DNA of 64,000 bases from Paenibacillus silagei (GCF_017874735.1 NZ_JAGGLV010000030.1:20774-84773); one strand, 5' to 3'; counted from the stretch's first letter, positions 30,548-38,258 are shown. Notes: generated from the sequence alone by a model not told the origin. Program-made: numbers and translations.

Positions 30548-30856
30548 GTGAATACTGGGAGCAGCCCGCAGGTTGGTCAAATCGTGAGAATTCTCAAAGG
30601 CAAGGATGCCGGAGAGGCTGCCGTTGTTATCGCAGTTGTGGATAGCAGATTTGTATATATTGCTGATGGGGACAAACGTAAGTTTGACAGCCCAAAGAAG
30701 AAGAATATTCAGCATTTGGAGCTCATACCCTTCATCAGCAGTGAGATTGTAGACAGTTTGGAAGAAACCGGCCGGGTCACCAACGGAAAGCTGCGGTTTG
30801 CAGTGATGAAGTATGGCCAGCCCGCTGGAAAAAGTGCTAATGAGAAAGGAGACTAA
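30548..30856 (+). CDS. KOW-domain RNA-binding protein (L14e-like)
   Basis: A 102-residue protein with an N-terminal KOW motif (PQVGQIVRILKGKDAGEAAVVI) like eukaryal/archaeal L14e. Such a gene is common between map and infA in Bacillales; its function is not established, and ribosome or RNA binding is inferred from the fold. The start GTG 30548 is preceded by TAGGTGATC, which overlaps the map stop, so it is probably coupled. Confidence 0.82.
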   Translation: MNTGSSPQVGQIVRILKGKDAGEAAVVIAVVDSRFVYIADGDKRKFDSPKKKNIQHLELIPFISSEIVDSLEETGRVTNGKLRFAVMKYGQPAGKSANEKGD

Positions 30857-30858
30857 CT

Positions 30859-31074
30859 GTGGCTAAGGAAGACGTCATTGAGGTAGAAGGAACGGTTATT
30901 GAACCGTTGCCTAACGCAACTTTTAAGGTTGAGCTTGAGAACGGTCATCAAATACTTGCCCATGTGTCCGGGAAATTGCGGATGCACTTTATCCGTATCC
31001 TAACCGGAGACAAAGTGGTCGTGCAGTTATCGCCTTATGATTTATCAAAAGGCCGTATAACTTACCGTAAATAG
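30859..31074 (+). CDS. infA: Translation initiation factor IF-1
   Basis: IF-1 occupies the 30S A site during initiation. The 71-residue OB-fold protein reads AKEDVIEVEGTVIEPLPNATF, ENGHQILAHVSGKLRMHFIRIL, TGDKVVVQLSPYDLSKGRITYR. Start GTG 30859, two bases after the previous stop, with AAAGGAGAC upstream. Confidence 0.97.
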   Translation: MAKEDVIEVEGTVIEPLPNATFKVELENGHQILAHVSGKLRMHFIRILTGDKVVVQLSPYDLSKGRITYRK

Positions 31075-31089
31075 ATGGGAACTACAACA

Positions 31090-31112
31090 AAAGTTTTGCT
31101 TCGCAAAACTTT
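31090..31112 (+). other. Hairpin before rpmJ
   Basis: AAAGTTTTGC, a TTC loop, GCAAAACTTT: a perfect 10-bp stem ending just before the rpmJ ribosome site GAGGAGGT. It could protect or modulate the short rpmJ message. Confidence 0.5.
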
Positions 31113-31127
31113 GAGGAGGTAATTAAC

Positions 31128-31241
31128 ATGAAGGTAAGACCTTCTGTAAAGCCCATTTGCGAAAAATGCAAAGTCATCCGCCGCAAAGGGACTGTTATGG
31201 TAATTTGCGAAAATCCGAAACACAAACAAAAACAAGGTTAA
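31128..31241 (+). CDS. rpmJ: 50S ribosomal protein L36, zinc-binding form
   Basis: The 37-residue L36: MKVRPSVKPICEKCKVIRRK then CENPKHKQKQG. C11, C14, C27 and H32 form the zinc site, so this is the zinc-containing (C+) version. GAGGAGGTAATTAAC precedes the ATG. It lies between infA and rpsM as expected. Confidence 0.96.
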   Translation: MKVRPSVKPICEKCKVIRRKGTVMVICENPKHKQKQG

Positions 31242-31260
31242 GAAGGGGGTGTAGCGTAAA

Positions 31261-31629
31261 ATGGCTCGTATAGCTGGAGTGGATTTGCCACGTGATAAGC
31301 GCGTTGAGATCGCCTTGACTTATATTTTCGGAATCGGTAAAACGACTTCCCAGAAAATTCTTAATGAAACAGGCATTGACGTTAACACACGTGTCCGTGA
31401 TTTGACGGAAGATGAAGTCAGCAAACTGCGTGAAACGATCGACAAAGAGGTTAAGGTTGAAGGTGACCTTCGTCGTGAAATTTCCTTGAATATTAAGCGT
31501 CTTACTGAGATCGGCTGTTACCGCGGTGTTCGTCACCGTCGTGGATTGCCTGTTCGCGGTCAACGTACCAAAACCAATGCTCGTACCCGTAAAGGCCCGC
31601 GTCGTACTGTAGCAAACAAAAAGAAATAA
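31261..31629 (+). CDS. rpsM: 30S ribosomal protein S13
   Basis: S13 contacts P-site tRNA and forms bridges with the 50S subunit. It has 122 residues, MARIAGVDLPRDKRVEIALTYI, with the C-terminal CYRGVRHRRGLPVRGQRTKTNARTRKGP. AAGAAGGGGGTGTAGCGTAAA precedes the ATG. Confidence 0.98.
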   Translation: MARIAGVDLPRDKRVEIALTYIFGIGKTTSQKILNETGIDVNTRVRDLTEDEVSKLRETIDKEVKVEGDLRREISLNIKRLTEIGCYRGVRHRRGLPVRGQRTKTNARTRKGPRRTVANKKK

Positions 31630-31648
31630 GAAGAGGTGATAAGAGACA

Positions 31649-32044
31649 ATGGCTAAACCGAAAAAAGTCGTACGTACGAAACGTCGCGACCGGAAAAATA
31701 TCGAGTCTGGCGTGGCACATATCCGTTCCACGTTCAATAACACTATCGTTACGATCACGGATCCCCACGGAAATGCAATTTCCTGGGCAAGCTCCGGCGG
31801 TCAAGGATTCAAAGGTTCCCGTAAATCGACTCCATTTGCAGCGCAAATGGCAGCCGAAACAGCTGCTAAGGCAGCTATGGAACACGGCATGAAGTCCGTT
31901 GAAGTTATGGTTAAAGGACCGGGCGCGGGCCGCGAAGCAGCCATCCGTTCCCTTCAGGCCGCTGGTCTTGAAGTAAACCTCATTAAAGACGTTACTCCAG
32001 TTCCTCACAATGGATGCCGTCCGCCGAAGCGTCGCCGCGTTTAG
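31649..32044 (+). CDS. rpsK: 30S ribosomal protein S11
   Basis: S11 shapes the platform near the E site. It has 131 residues with the signatures HIRSTFNNTIVTITDPHGNA and GPGAGREAAIRSLQAAGLEV and the basic end NGCRPPKRRRV. AAGAGGTGATAAG precedes the ATG. Confidence 0.98.
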   Translation: MAKPKKVVRTKRRDRKNIESGVAHIRSTFNNTIVTITDPHGNAISWASSGGQGFKGSRKSTPFAAQMAAETAAKAAMEHGMKSVEVMVKGPGAGREAAIRSLQAAGLEVNLIKDVTPVPHNGCRPPKRRRV

Positions 32045-32064
32045 TACAATCAGAATTGTGATTG

Positions 32065-32073
32065 TGGTATAAT
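32065..32073 (+). promoter_or_regulatory. Extended -10 promoter before rpoA
   Basis: TGGTATAAT (TG-N-TATAAT) without a good -35, 103 bases before rpoA. It also sits inside an inverted repeat CAGAATT ... AATTCTG (32051-32077). It may give extra rpoA-rplQ transcription. Confidence 0.5.
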
Positions 32074-32175
32074 TCTGACGCATCTGCTAATAATAGGTGT
32101 TTAGGCATACTACATGATACACCTGATGGGGTGACTGTTTCATATAGGAGCGACGTTTGAAGGAGGGGTACACTC

Positions 32176-33120
32176 GTGATAGAAATCGAAAAGCCGAAGA
32201 TTGAGACCGTAGAAGCCAATGATGATGGGACCTATGGGAAATTCGTAGTTGAACCGCTGGAACGTGGATATGGCACGACTCTGGGGAACTCGCTTCGCCG
32301 GATCCTGCTTTCCTCCCTTCCGGGAGCCGCAGTGACTTCGGTCCAAATTGACGGCGTTCTGCATGAGTTCTCGACCGTTCCCGGCGTAATGGAAGATGTG
32401 ACGGAAATCATCCTGAACCTTAAAGCTCTGTCTCTGAAGATTCATTCGGATGAAGAGAAAGTGTTCGAGATTGATGCTGAAGGAGAAGGCATCGTTACCG
32501 CGGGTGATATCCGTGCGGACAGCGATGTTGAGATCCTGAACCCGGATCTTCATATTGCAACGCTGGGACCTGGCGCGAGACTGCACATGCGCATTTTTGC
32601 AGGCCGTGGTCGCGGCTACGTCCAAGCGGACCGGAACAAACGCGACGATCAGCCAATTGGTGTAATTCCAGTTGACTCTATCTACACTCCTATTTCACGT
32701 GTGAATTACGGTATTGATAATACCCGTGTTGGTCAAGTGACTAACTACGACAAGTTGACGCTGGAAATTTGGACAGATGGCAGTATCCGACCGGAAGAAG
32801 CCGTTAGCCTTGGAGCCAAAATTTTGAACGAGCACCTCGTTCTGTTCGTAGGTCTTACGGATGAAGCGAAAGACGCCGAAATTATGGTTGAAAAAGAAGA
32901 AGACAAAAAAGAAAAAGTACTTGAGATGACGATCGAGGAGCTTGATCTTTCTGTCCGTTCCTACAACTGCCTCAAACGTGCCGGTATTAATACCGTGCAA
33001 GAGCTGACTACGAAAACTGAAGAAGATATGATGAAGGTTCGTAACCTGGGCCGCAAATCTTTGGAAGAGGTTCAAGAGAAGCTTGAGGAACTTGGTTTGG
33101 GACTTCGTACAGAAGAATAG
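32176..33120 (+). CDS. rpoA: DNA-directed RNA polymerase alpha subunit
   Basis: Alpha assembles the core enzyme and its C-terminal domain binds UP elements and activators. It has 314 residues: N-terminal domain ~1-230 (YGTTLGNSLRRILLSSLPGAAV), an acidic linker (KEEDKKEKVLE) and the C-terminal domain with LDLSVRSYNCLKRAGINTV and RNLGRKSLEEVQEKL. Start GTG 32176 behind GAAGGAGGGGTACACTC. Confidence 0.98.
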   Translation: MIEIEKPKIETVEANDDGTYGKFVVEPLERGYGTTLGNSLRRILLSSLPGAAVTSVQIDGVLHEFSTVPGVMEDVTEIILNLKALSLKIHSDEEKVFEIDAEGEGIVTAGDIRADSDVEILNPDLHIATLGPGARLHMRIFAGRGRGYVQADRNKRDDQPIGVIPVDSIYTPISRVNYGIDNTRVGQVTNYDKLTLEIWTDGSIRPEEAVSLGAKILNEHLVLFVGLTDEAKDAEIMVEKEEDKKEKVLEMTIEELDLSVRSYNCLKRAGINTVQELTTKTEEDMMKVRNLGRKSLEEVQEKLEELGLGLRTEE

Positions 33121-33162
33121 GACCCCGGAGTTCTTGAGACTTGAGTGAAGGAGGGAAAACAA

Positions 33163-33528
33163 ATGGCATACCAAAAATTGGGCCGTGATTCCAGCGCGCG
33201 TAAAGCTTTGTTCCGCGATATGGTAACGGATCTGTTCCTATACGAACGTATTCAGACAACAGAAGCCAAAGCGAAGGAAGTTCGTTCCATCGCTGAGAAA
33301 CTGATTACTAAAGCGAAAAAGGGCGATCTTCATGCTCGCCGTCAAGTAGCTGCATTTGTTCGTCGTGAGACTGTAGATGGTGAACAAGATGCAATCCAAA
33401 AATTGTTCTCTGACATTGCTCCACGTTACACAGAGCGTCCAGGCGGATACACTCGTATCCTGAAGCTGGGACCTCGCCGTGGCGATGCTGCGCCTATGGT
33501 TTATCTTGAACTGGTAGACCGCGCGTAG
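33163..33528 (+). CDS. rplQ: 50S ribosomal protein L17
   Basis: L17 lies at the tunnel exit. It has 121 residues: MAYQKLGRDSSARKALFRDM and C-terminal RPGGYTRILKLGPRRGDAAPM. The ATG at 33163 follows AAGGAGGGAAAAC. It is the last gene of the alpha block; a terminator lies 115 bases downstream. Confidence 0.98.
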   Translation: MAYQKLGRDSSARKALFRDMVTDLFLYERIQTTEAKAKEVRSIAEKLITKAKKGDLHARRQVAAFVRRETVDGEQDAIQKLFSDIAPRYTERPGGYTRILKLGPRRGDAAPMVYLELVDRA

Positions 33529-33643
33529 TTTCACAAGCCATGATTTCCGGATGTACGCTTTACGTATTTAACGTTATTGTACTGCAGGGCATAGTACCCT
33601 GCCGTGCAAATAACCGCGGGAATCACCTTGTATAGAGTAGAAG

Positions 33644-33669
33644 GAGCTCCCGCCGGGGCTCTTTTTTTT
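33644..33669 (+). terminator. Terminator between rplQ and truA
   Basis: GAGCTCC, a short CGCC loop, GGGGCTC (one G-U pair), then eight T. It closes the S10-spc-alpha transcript. Confidence 0.8.
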
Positions 33670-33707
33670 GAGAATAAATTAAGTATATGGACCAACAGGA
33701 GAATGAA

Positions 33708-34487
33708 ATGCGCAATCTATTGATGAAAGTCAATTATGACGGTACCCACTATGATGGCTTTCAGACCCAGCCTCAGGGCAATACGATTCAGGACAAGCTG
33801 GAGCATGCTATTCAGCATCTGACCGGTGAGACGCTCAAAATCACGGGCTCAGGACGGACTGATGCAGGGGTGCATGCTTATGGCCAACCTTTTAACTTCA
33901 TAACCTCCTCACAGATTCCGCTGGAGCGCTGGTGTCTGGCGCTGAATGCCAGGCTGCCGCAGGATATCGTGGTTACTGAGGCTGCTGAGGTTCCGCTCTC
34001 GTTCCACTCCCGTAGAGGGGCGAAGCGTAAAACCTACCGCTACACGATTAACGGCAACCGGTTCCCGGACCCGTTCCAGCGGCGCTGGCAGCATCATCAT
34101 CCGATGAAGCTGAACGTTCCTGCGATGGAGCTGGGGCTAAGCGCGCTGCTGGGTACCCATGATTACACCTCGTTTGCGTCCAGGAAGTCTACCAAGACTT
34201 CGCATGTGCGGACCATTTATGAGGCTTATCTTGAAGTAGACCGCAGCATGTGCCGCCCGGGCTCTCCTGACCAGGGAGTGATCCATACCTATATTACAGG
34301 CAGTGGCTTTTTGCAGCATATGGTACGCATTATTATGGGCACGCTGATGCAGGTGGGGCAAGGTAAAATCAGTGCAGATAGAATGCCTGTCATTCTTGCG
34401 GCTTGTGATCGTGCAGCGGCCGGACCTACAGCTGTGTCTAAGGGGCTGGCACTCTGGAGTGTGGAATATGACGAGATAGACGACTAA
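33708..34487 (+). CDS. truA: tRNA pseudouridine(38-40) synthase TruA
   Basis: TruA makes pseudouridine at positions 38-40 of the anticodon arm. The product has 259 residues. The catalytic Asp is in GSGRTDAGVHAYGQ, and FHSRRGAKRKTYRY, FASRKSTKTSHVRTIYEA and the C-terminal GSGFLQHMVRIIMGTL are conserved. The ATG at 33708 has AGGAG 6 bases upstream; an ATG seven codons earlier has no ribosome site. It lies between rplQ and rplM, as in Bacillus. Confidence 0.94.
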   Translation: MRNLLMKVNYDGTHYDGFQTQPQGNTIQDKLEHAIQHLTGETLKITGSGRTDAGVHAYGQPFNFITSSQIPLERWCLALNARLPQDIVVTEAAEVPLSFHSRRGAKRKTYRYTINGNRFPDPFQRRWQHHHPMKLNVPAMELGLSALLGTHDYTSFASRKSTKTSHVRTIYEAYLEVDRSMCRPGSPDQGVIHTYITGSGFLQHMVRIIMGTLMQVGQGKISADRMPVILAACDRAAAGPTAVSKGLALWSVEYDEIDD

Positions 34488-34540
34488 ACGGCCGATACTA
34501 TATTTTTTATGAAAATAAGTACTGATTGTTTAAAAATCGC

Positions 34541-34569
34541 TTGCGCTTGTCATGTTTATACTGTAATAT
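34541..34569 (+). promoter_or_regulatory. Sigma-A type promoter for rplM-rpsI
   Basis: TTGCGC at 34541-34546, a 17-base spacer, TAATAT at 34564-34569. It leaves a leader of about 140 bases. Confidence 0.7.
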
Positions 34570-34577
34570 AAAAGTTG

Positions 34578-34700
34578 TGTTTTCTTGATGGCTATCCCAC
34601 AGCCCCGATCAAGGAAATGCCAACAAATAAGTTTTTTAACTCACTAAATTGTAATTCAATCGCGAAACAAGATATACGAAACAGATGATTTTCGTACGAG
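34578..34700 (+). ncRNA. Structured rplM leader (L13-leader position)
   Basis: Two hairpins in the rplM 5' UTR: TTTTCTTGAT/ATCAAGGAAA with an inner GGCT/AGCC (34580-34617), and TACGAAA/TTTCGTA (34675-34681 with 34690-34696) directly before the ribosome site. Place and layout fit the L13 leader of Firmicutes (Rfam L13_leader); I cannot confirm the family without a covariance search. Confidence 0.55.
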
Positions 34701-34718
34701 AACAAGGAGGAAACATTC

Positions 34719-35156
34719 ATGCGTACCACCTACATGGCGAAGCCGAACGAAGTTGAACGCAATTGGCACATCATTGATGCCGAAGGCAAAACACTTGGCC
34801 GTTTGGCAAGCGAAGCCGCTGCTCTGATCCGCGGCAAACACAAACCGCAATTCACTCCACACGTTGATACTGGTGATTTCGTAATTGTTATCAATGCTGA
34901 GAAGATTCACCTCACAGGTAAGAAAATGCAAAACAAGAAATACTACCGTCACTCGATGCACCCAGGTGGCTTGAAAGTTACCGTTGCGGAAGAACTGCTC
35001 AAGACCAAACCTGAGCGTATGATTGAATTCGCAGTTCATGGTATGATTCCTAAGACTCGTCAAGGTAATCACATGAAGCTGAGACTCAAAGTATATGCAG
35101 GCGTTGAACATCCACATGCAGCACAAAAACCTGAAGTTTACGAACTTCGCGGATAA
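34719..35156 (+). CDS. rplM: 50S ribosomal protein L13
   Basis: An early-assembly 50S protein. It has 145 residues: MRTTYMAKPNEVERNWHIID, GKTLGRLASEAAALIRGKHKP, YYRHSMHPGGLK and the C-terminal AGVEHPHAAQKPEVYEL. AAGGAGGAAACATTC precedes the ATG. Cotranscribed with rpsI. Confidence 0.97.
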   Translation: MRTTYMAKPNEVERNWHIIDAEGKTLGRLASEAAALIRGKHKPQFTPHVDTGDFVIVINAEKIHLTGKKMQNKKYYRHSMHPGGLKVTVAEELLKTKPERMIEFAVHGMIPKTRQGNHMKLRLKVYAGVEHPHAAQKPEVYELRG

Positions 35157-35176
35157 GAATAAAGGAGGACAGTTTC

Positions 35177-35569
35177 ATGGCACAAGTACAATACTATGGG
35201 ACAGGTCGTCGTAAACATTCGGTAGCACGTGTTCGCCTTGTACCGGGTGAAGGACGCATTGTCATTAACAAACGTGAGATGGACGAATATTTCGGTGTTG
35301 AAACACTGAAAATGATCGTAAGACAACCTTTGAACCTGACTGAAACTCTGGGCAGCTACGATGTAATCGTACTTGCACATGGTGGCGGCATTTCCGGTCA
35401 AGCTGGCGCAATCCGTCACGGGATTTCCCGTGCATTGCTCAAAGTAGACCCTGAATATCGCGGTACGCTGAAGAAAGCCGGCTTCCTGACACGTGACCCA
35501 CGTATGAAGGAACGTAAGAAATACGGCCTCAAAGCTGCTCGTCGCGCTCCACAGTTCTCGAAACGTTAA
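35177..35569 (+). CDS. rpsI: 30S ribosomal protein S9
   Basis: S9 has a basic tail that reaches the P-site tRNA. It has 130 residues: YGTGRRKHSVARVRLVPGEG and C-terminal GLKAARRAPQFSKR. AAAGGAGGACAGTTTC precedes the ATG. It is the last ribosomal gene before the tail cluster; its own terminator separates it from that cluster. Confidence 0.98.
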   Translation: MAQVQYYGTGRRKHSVARVRLVPGEGRIVINKREMDEYFGVETLKMIVRQPLNLTETLGSYDVIVLAHGGGISGQAGAIRHGISRALLKVDPEYRGTLKKAGFLTRDPRMKERKKYGLKAARRAPQFSKR

Positions 35570-35593
35570 GAATCCCTTGTTCTCAAGGAAAAG

Positions 35594-35630
35594 AAGCTCC
35601 TGGCCTATTGCCGGGAGCTTTGTTTTTGTT
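35594..35630 (+). terminator. Terminator after rpsI
   Basis: AAGCTCCTGGC, loop CTATT, GCCGGGAGCTT (one G-U pair), then TGTTTTTGTT. It separates the housekeeping operon from the accessory locus and faces the 3' end of the opposing immA-like gene. Confidence 0.88.
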
Positions 35631-35635
35631 ACCCC

Positions 35636-36529
35636 TCACAAAAATCTTCGCACCGTACTCTGATCCGCTTCAAAGATCTGTTCAACATCTCTCATTTGGA
35701 GTACAAAGTTTCGTTTGGATGAACCATACCGGTGTACAAGCTGGTGAAGCTGTAAGGTAAGCTGTCCATCGAAGCAGATCAGATCTCCCCTTGCGGCTGG
35801 CGCAAGTTCGAAATTCCTCAGGGCATCCAGCTCAATTTCGTGAAACCTCTCCTCTAAAGGAATCCTCCATTCAGTTCGTGTAGATAACGTGTGTTGATCA
35901 AGACAGACAATAAGCTGATCGGGGCCATCCAAAGTGCTGTGAGGATCATAATAGGCAAAGACTGCTGGCTGCTCCGAAGCTTGGCACCATTCCTCTTCAG
36001 CTTGATAAAAGGCATACGGATGCTCTTTTCTCTTCTTAGGCCACATTTCTCCTTCATACTCCCGACGTAAGATTTGATCAAACCGGATTTTGGCCATATC
36101 TATGGGTACACCAAAGAGCTCTGAAATCTGCTGAACTGCAATAGAATATTCATCGGATAAACTGTAGGTTTGGAGCATAAAAAAGGGCATAGTGGCATAA
36201 AGAACGAATTTCTCGGCATCCTCCTCCTGAGCTTTGATGAAGGGGATAGGCATTACCGTCTGATTGCCAGCGTGTCTCAGGATGTGGCATAGCTCATGCA
36301 GAAAATCAAACCGCTGCTTCATAGGAGAATCCCGATTATCCAGAAGTATATAACGTACACCTAATGAGGACTCATAGGCACGGCTTGTCATCGGCGCATA
36401 ATTAACAAGCACATCTAACTCCTCTGAAAGCTTAGGAATCGTGATGTCCTCTGGTTGCAGAATCGAATGTGTTATGTAGAGGTCCTCCACGAAATGTTCC
36501 AAATGTGTTTTTGTATAATGAATAAACAT
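35636..36529 (-). CDS. ImmA/IrrE-family zinc metallopeptidase
   Basis: A 297-residue cytosolic protein. The N-terminal ~120 residues are an M78-type domain with the zinc motif HELCH at 78-82 (DFLHELCHILRHAG). In ICEBs1 and related elements ImmA cleaves the XRE repressor ImmR to induce the element; the adjacent XRE gene here suggests the same job. The C-terminal ~170 residues (acidic, with FDGQLTLQLHQL near 265) are an extra domain I do not recognise, perhaps a signal sensor. GGAGG lies 8 bases before the ATG. It lies 86 bp downstream of the XRE gene, in the same transcript. Confidence 0.85.
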   Translation of the reverse strand: MFIHYTKTHLEHFVEDLYITHSILQPEDITIPKLSEELDVLVNYAPMTSRAYESSLGVRYILLDNRDSPMKQRFDFLHELCHILRHAGNQTVMPIPFIKAQEEDAEKFVLYATMPFFMLQTYSLSDEYSIAVQQISELFGVPIDMAKIRFDQILRREYEGEMWPKKRKEHPYAFYQAEEEWCQASEQPAVFAYYDPHSTLDGPDQLIVCLDQHTLSTRTEWRIPLEERFHEIELDALRNFELAPAARGDLICFDGQLTLQLHQLVHRYGSSKRNFVLQMRDVEQIFEADQSTVRRFL

Positions 36530-36615
36530 AATAAACCTCCAAAATAGAATGTATGTTCGTATATATGGATATGCGGAATCAGCCCGTTGGCTGAAACCAC
36601 GATTTGTACTACTTT

Positions 36616-37014
36616 TTAATTGGTGTCTGAAGAATCGGCTTTTTTCTTTTCTTGGTCTTTGATGAATTGCCAGAAGGTTAACATTTCCCGCTTGCGCTCA
36701 TCCGGTGCATCCAGATAATCCTTGAAAAATAGCCCATGCTCCGGATTGTTTAAAAAAGCTTCAAACTCAGACAGCTCAGATAATGATGAAGACGAAGTGT
36801 CTTCTGCGCCTCCATTGGCCAGACGATCCAGTTCTTCGGTAGTGATCCCTAAAGCACGGCAAACCTTAAGAACATTATCAACAGAAGCTCCTCCGACACC
36901 CCGCATTAGAATGGACCTCAGCGTAGTATAAGGAATTCCTGCCTTTTCTGAAAAAGCCTTGGTGTTCAGGCCGGTTTCCTCGATTAATCGCTTTAAGACT
37001 TCAGCCCTTTGCAC
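36616..37014 (-). CDS. XRE-family repressor of the tail cluster
   Basis: A 132-residue DNA-binding protein: HTH at residues ~6-60 (LIEETGLNTKAFSEKAGIPYTTLRSIL) and an acidic C-terminal tail (EFEAFLNNPEHGLFFKDYLDAP). By analogy with ImmR it should bind the motif repeats at 37051-37177, silencing its own and the rightward promoter until cut by the peptidase. Start GTG 37014 behind GAGGAGGACTGC. It diverges from the sigma-like gene. Function is inferred from family and layout. Confidence 0.85.
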   Translation of the reverse strand: MQRAEVLKRLIEETGLNTKAFSEKAGIPYTTLRSILMRGVGGASVDNVLKVCRALGITTEELDRLANGGAEDTSSSSLSELSEFEAFLNNPEHGLFFKDYLDAPDERKREMLTFWQFIKDQEKKKADSSDTN

Positions 37015-37068
37015 ACGCAGTCCTCCTCAAAATCATCAGTGTATACGCTACTTCGTATTCTTAAGTTT

Positions 37069-37097
37069 ATTGTAAAAGGTTTGAATTCAAATGTAAA
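37069..37097 (-). promoter_or_regulatory. Leftward promoter for the XRE-ImmA genes
   Basis: On the minus strand TTTACA (37097 to 37092), a 17-base spacer, TACAAT (37074 to 37069). One operator-like copy lies at the start site and another just upstream of the -35. Confidence 0.65.
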
Positions 37098-37129
37098 TAT
37101 GCATTTTCGTATTATTTCGGATATAAGGC

Positions 37130-37158
37130 TTGACATAATGCGAAAATGAGCATAACAT
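37130..37158 (+). promoter_or_regulatory. Rightward promoter for the sigma-like gene
   Basis: TTGACA at 37130-37135, a 17-base spacer, TAACAT at 37153-37158. One operator-like copy fills the spacer and the next covers the start site region, so repression by occlusion is expected. Confidence 0.7.
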
Positions 37159-37216
37159 GATTTAAAAATACGAAATTGAGTACATTTAAAATTATTTTCG
37201 ATAAGGGGGAGTAAAC

Positions 37217-37738
37217 ATGTGGTGTATAGAGCAGGAGGATTTGGAACTTCTGGATTCGAATTGTGTGCAAAAACTGCTTCCGGAATATCAAATTTCTTTA
37301 AAGAGTGTAGAGCAATTATACAGAAATGCAGATGCGGATGATAAGAAGGTAATCGCCGGAATGGTCAGTGACTGCAAGTATGTGATTGAGTGGCTGAGCA
37401 GCGGACGCCGGCCGGGGAACAAGCGGGGAATTGAACGGCGTGCGGGATATGAGCGGGAAATTCTGTTAGAGCCGGTTCGTATGCAGAACTTTACCGCCGG
37501 GTTCAATGCGGTCCCTTCTGAAGGACTTACTGAGGATCAATGTTTTCAATTGGAATATGTTTTGGGGCTGTTAAGCAGAAGGGAGCGGGAGTGCTATATG
37601 CTGGCTAACGGTGAAGGATTCTCGCATGTTGCTATTGCTGGAATGCTCATGATTTCGGCAGGCAGCGTAAGTGAGTACATCCAGCGGGCACAAAAAAAGA
37701 TCAGCTCCGTAATGGAGGAGTATAGGTCCCTTATCTGA
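37217..37738 (+). CDS. Phage-type positive-control sigma-like factor
   Basis: A 173-residue protein whose C-terminal part is a sigma region 4 HTH (LGLLSRRERECYMLANGEGFSHVAIAGMLMI, then SVSEYIQRAQKKI). Its middle, WLSSGRRPGNKRGIERRAGYE, is typical of Firmicutes prophage sigma-like activators such as Xpf of PBSX. There is no region 2, so it may work with the host sigma factor or as a transcription activator. AAGGGGGAGTAAAC precedes the ATG. It probably turns on the tail operon that begins 97 bases downstream. Confidence 0.78.
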   Translation: MWCIEQEDLELLDSNCVQKLLPEYQISLKSVEQLYRNADADDKKVIAGMVSDCKYVIEWLSSGRRPGNKRGIERRAGYEREILLEPVRMQNFTAGFNAVPSEGLTEDQCFQLEYVLGLLSRRERECYMLANGEGFSHVAIAGMLMISAGSVSEYIQRAQKKISSVMEEYRSLI

Positions 37739-37835
37739 CAAAGTGAGCTTATTATAAATAATTGAATGGGTTTGTCTAGTGAAAGCCCCTAATAAATAGA
37801 AGGGAGGTTAACCAACGTAAATAAGGAGGGCGACA
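37739..37835 (+). promoter_or_regulatory. Likely late promoter region of the tail operon
   Basis: The only gap before the 17-kb structural run. No sigma-A hexamer pair with normal spacing is seen (TTGTCT at 37772-37777 has no partner). Two ribosome-like sites occur, AGGGAGG (37801) and AAGGAGGG (37823). Activation by the sigma-like protein is inferred. Confidence 0.4.
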
Positions 37836-38258
37836 GTGACCATTACATTATTAATTTTGGCCATTCAAAAGTTTCTGCAAAAGGAGTTGGCTGATGATAC
37901 GCAGCCCGTTCCCCCAGTGCAGCTGGGATATCTTCCAACGAATACAAGCGTAAATCCGGTCTATCCGGTAATTATGATTCGGCCTGCTGAGGGTGAAGGA
38001 GATTCTGGCCAAGGGCAAATTCAAATGAAGCTTCAATTTGGTACTTATTCTGAAGATGACACAGGCCTGGTTGAGCTGCTTAATCTGATGGAGCGGGTAC
38101 GTATCCTGCTATTGCGCCAGAGAGTTCTTGAACAGAAATTCAGGTTGGAGGCCAGTTGGACATGGAAGCTTGACGAAGAGCACCCTTCAGCAGTCTGGAG
38201 GGGCGAACTTACAACAACCTGGGCATTGCCCCAAATTCGACAGGAGGTAGTATTGTGA
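37836..38258 (+). CDS. Putative tail terminator/completion protein
   Basis: A 140-residue protein beginning at GTG 37836 behind AAGGAGGGCGAC. It has no recognised motif (central YPVIMIRPAEGEGDSGQGQI). Size, mixed alpha/beta character and position right before the sheath gene fit the small tail-end proteins that cap contractile tails, but this is inference from gene order. The stop overlaps the next start (GTGA), so the two are coupled. Confidence 0.5.
   Translation: MTITLLILAIQKFLQKELADDTQPVPPVQLGYLPTNTSVNPVYPVIMIRPAEGEGDSGQGQIQMKLQFGTYSEDDTGLVELLNLMERVRILLLRQRVLEQKFRLEASWTWKLDEEHPSAVWRGELTTTWALPQIRQEVVL

Larger units (their letters stand above)
37051..37204. promoter_or_regulatory. Divergent control region with repeated operator-like motif
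   Basis: Four clear copies of one motif: CTTCGTATT (37051-37059) and ATTTTCGTATT (37103-37113) on the plus strand, AATGCGAAAAT (37137-37147) and AATACGAAATT (37167-37177) in reverse. The last two start exactly 30 bases apart. A weaker fifth is ATTTTCGATAA (37194-37204), and TGTTCGTAT occurs at 36554-36562 before the immA-like gene. They surround both promoters, as repressor operators do. Confidence 0.72.
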
